A stretch of DNA of 7,035 nucleotides from an uncultured Pleurocapsa sp. (GTDB lineage Bacteria > Cyanobacteriota > Cyanobacteriia > Cyanobacteriales > Xenococcaceae). Within the stretch, counting starts at the first letter, position 1. Each line of letters opens with the position of its first letter. Below the pieces are notes generated by a model. It saw only the letters and a program-made list of their open reading frames with translations, was not told the origin of the DNA and searched no databases. Shown in pieces: positions 6,183 through 7,035 of the stretch. Both the position numbers and the translations under genes were made by a program. The stretch lies in NCBI GenBank assembly GCA_937884735.1, contig CAKZYI010000827.1, positions 1-7,035 on the forward strand, written 5' to 3'.

Positions 6183-6540
6183 CGAGTTTTAGGAATAGCA
6201 AAAATTGCGATAAAAAGCTTTTAGCTCTTAGCGCAGGGCATTCGCGCAAATCGTCGCCTAACCCCCCGAAACAATAACTGAGATCGTGAGAAAATTAAAT
6301 GGAACGACTAGAGTGAATGTGTAGTTTTGGTAATTGAGAATCTTTATTAATAGTTATATTAAACTATCATAGGTGGCAATCGAAGTAAAACATATTGCTG
6401 AAGGCGACTGTAAATCTTCACGAAACCATAATTTGATTGTCTGATAGTAGTAAAAATAAATATTTACTTAATAAAATTGTGGTTGTATTGAGAGAATTAT
6501 TGCCTAGCATGTTTTCATTTACCGTAATAGGTTTTACTTT
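6183..6540. other. Non-coding stretch between the permease gene and the HpaB relic
   Basis: This stretch is AT-rich and has many stops in all frames. The promoter of the permease gene should lie in its left part, but I see no convincing -35/-10 pair on the minus strand. A weak AT hairpin, ATAGTT (6350-6355) with AACTAT (6362-6367), is present. No tRNA, rRNA, known small RNA or insertion-sequence end could be recognised. Confidence 0.5.
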
Positions 6541-6819
6541 CTAGTTGCAGGACGAGATGTGATCGCCGACTGGCAAAGAATTGGTTATGGTTGGATGGGA
6601 CGTACTCCAGACTATAAAGCTGCTTTTTTTGCTACCTTGAGTGCTAATGCTGAATATTGCTCGCCCTTTCAAGAGAATGCTCGACAATGGTATCGTAAAG
6701 CGCAAGAATATATTGGTTTTGCCGAAGAGTGTATGTCTGAGTACGATCTAGATGGTTGGAATACCCCCGATTTAATAAATCCAGACGATGTTAATTATTT
6801 TACTAGAAAGAAACTTTAG
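6541..6819 (+). pseudogene. Truncated relic of a 4-hydroxyphenylacetate 3-monooxygenase (HpaB-type) flavin hydroxylase
   Basis: The frame is open from 6508 (after TAG 6505-6507), and family-like sequence starts at about 6541 with LVAGRDVIADWQRIGYGWMG. It continues RTPDYKAAFFATLSANAEYC and SPFQENARQWYRKAQEYIGF. The W-x-x-x-x-x-G-x-MGR-[ST]-PDY-x-x-A motif is characteristic of the large component of two-component FAD-dependent HpaB hydroxylases, which hydroxylate phenolic substrates with reduced flavin supplied by a partner reductase. Full-length members are around 480-520 residues; here only about 90 codons remain. The last third (EECMSEYDLDGWNTPDLINP and onward) does not follow the usual sequence after the NARRWY-like segment. 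It could be the protein's own C-terminal tail joined by an internal deletion. The only nearby start is GTG 6559-6561, inside the conserved part, so a functional product is unlikely. No reductase gene is adjacent. Confidence 0.6.
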
Positions 6820-6933
6820 TTCCTAGAACGCGATCGCTTTTTAAAAACAAATATGATTAAATATAGAGAAAGTTGACGATAGAAATCTATTTAAATTCCT
6901 CATGGGTCGCGATTCGATATTTTATAAATAGTT

Positions 6934-6945
6934 GTAGGGTGGGCA
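6934..6945. repeat. GTAGGGTGGGCA word, possible half of a dispersed cyanobacterial element
   Basis: GTAGGGTGGGCA is familiar as one arm of small palindromic intergenic elements in cyanobacterial genomes (paired with TGCCCACCCTAC). The second arm is not present within the following 90 bp, so only a fragment is supported here. Confidence 0.25.
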
Positions 6946-6961
6946 AAATAATTAATCTGAA

Positions 6962-7034
6962 CTATTCGATTGATAATTTCAGTATTTTGACCTCATATTC
7001 ATTAGCTTTATGGGTTGCGTAATCTGCGATTGGC
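6962..7034 (-). CDS. Possible C-terminal end of a minus-strand gene entering from the right edge (partial)
   Basis: On the minus strand, 23 codons are open from the right edge to a TAG at 6964-6962 and read PIADYATHKANEYEVKILKL then SIE. The composition looks protein-like, but 23 stop-free codons are expected by chance fairly often. I recognise no family. It is listed because an edge gene cannot be excluded; the sequence to the right would settle it. Confidence 0.2.
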   Translation of the reverse strand, partial: PIADYATHKANEYEVKILKLSIE

Positions 7035-7035
7035 G

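Noticed and set aside
7010..7035. Right-edge GGGTTGCGTAATCTGCG as a transposon end
   Set aside because: It looks like a repeated intergenic word, but there is no inverted partner, target duplication or transposase in the window.

Overview
The window looks like cyanobacterial chromosome. The HIP1 octamer GCGATCGC occurs about ten times in 7 kb (for example at 293, 784, 2125, 2926, 3304 and 6831). Heptanucleotide tandem repeats of the cyanobacterial STRR kind sit in and between genes, and there is a PetF/FdxH-like 2Fe-2S ferredoxin. The sequence is AT-rich and the intergenic regions are long. I cannot name a genus; a low-GC cyanobacterium with many repeats fits.

Layout: The left edge (2-187, +) is the C-terminal end of an RTX-type calcium-binding or exported protein, followed by a G/C hairpin that may terminate it. 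The next 0.5 kb holds no intact gene. It contains, on the minus strand, a relic that resembles the C-terminal tail of cyanobacterial hybrid sensor kinases and carries an in-frame stop. At 751-2166 (+) lies a family 1 sugar-type solute-binding lipoprotein gene, interrupted by one in-frame TAA at 1378-1380. Convergent to it, with only 2 bp between stop codons, is the ferredoxin gene (2169-2468, -). Upstream of the ferredoxin on the same strand are two overlapping reading frames (2566-5343 and 5190-6182). Together they look like one large ABC-2 permease / permease / M1-peptidase-like membrane protein of about 1,200 residues. The right end (6183-7035) is mostly non-coding, with a truncated relic of a 4-hydroxyphenylacetate 3-monooxygenase (HpaB) type flavin hydroxylase and possibly the last 23 codons of a minus-strand gene.

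Most interesting point: the two halves of the permease/peptidase protein meet in a cluster of 7-bp tandem repeats (5278-5373) and lie in different frames. The downstream half has no ATG or GTG start. The repeat units contain no stop in any frame. I checked by hand that adding one GTTACCC unit, or removing two, joins the halves into a single frame. The locus could therefore be a slippage-controlled on/off switch, or a recently broken gene. Separately, the M1 domain has lost its HEXXH zinc motif (YLLAQ in its place) and the catalytic Tyr position, so it is probably a non-catalytic pseudo-peptidase.

How the genes relate: the two permease parts and the ferredoxin share a strand and order and could be co-transcribed, but no ABC ATPase is present in the window. 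The solute-binding protein also has no permease beside it. Three or four of the loci here are broken or truncated, so the region appears to be undergoing decay and repeat expansion.
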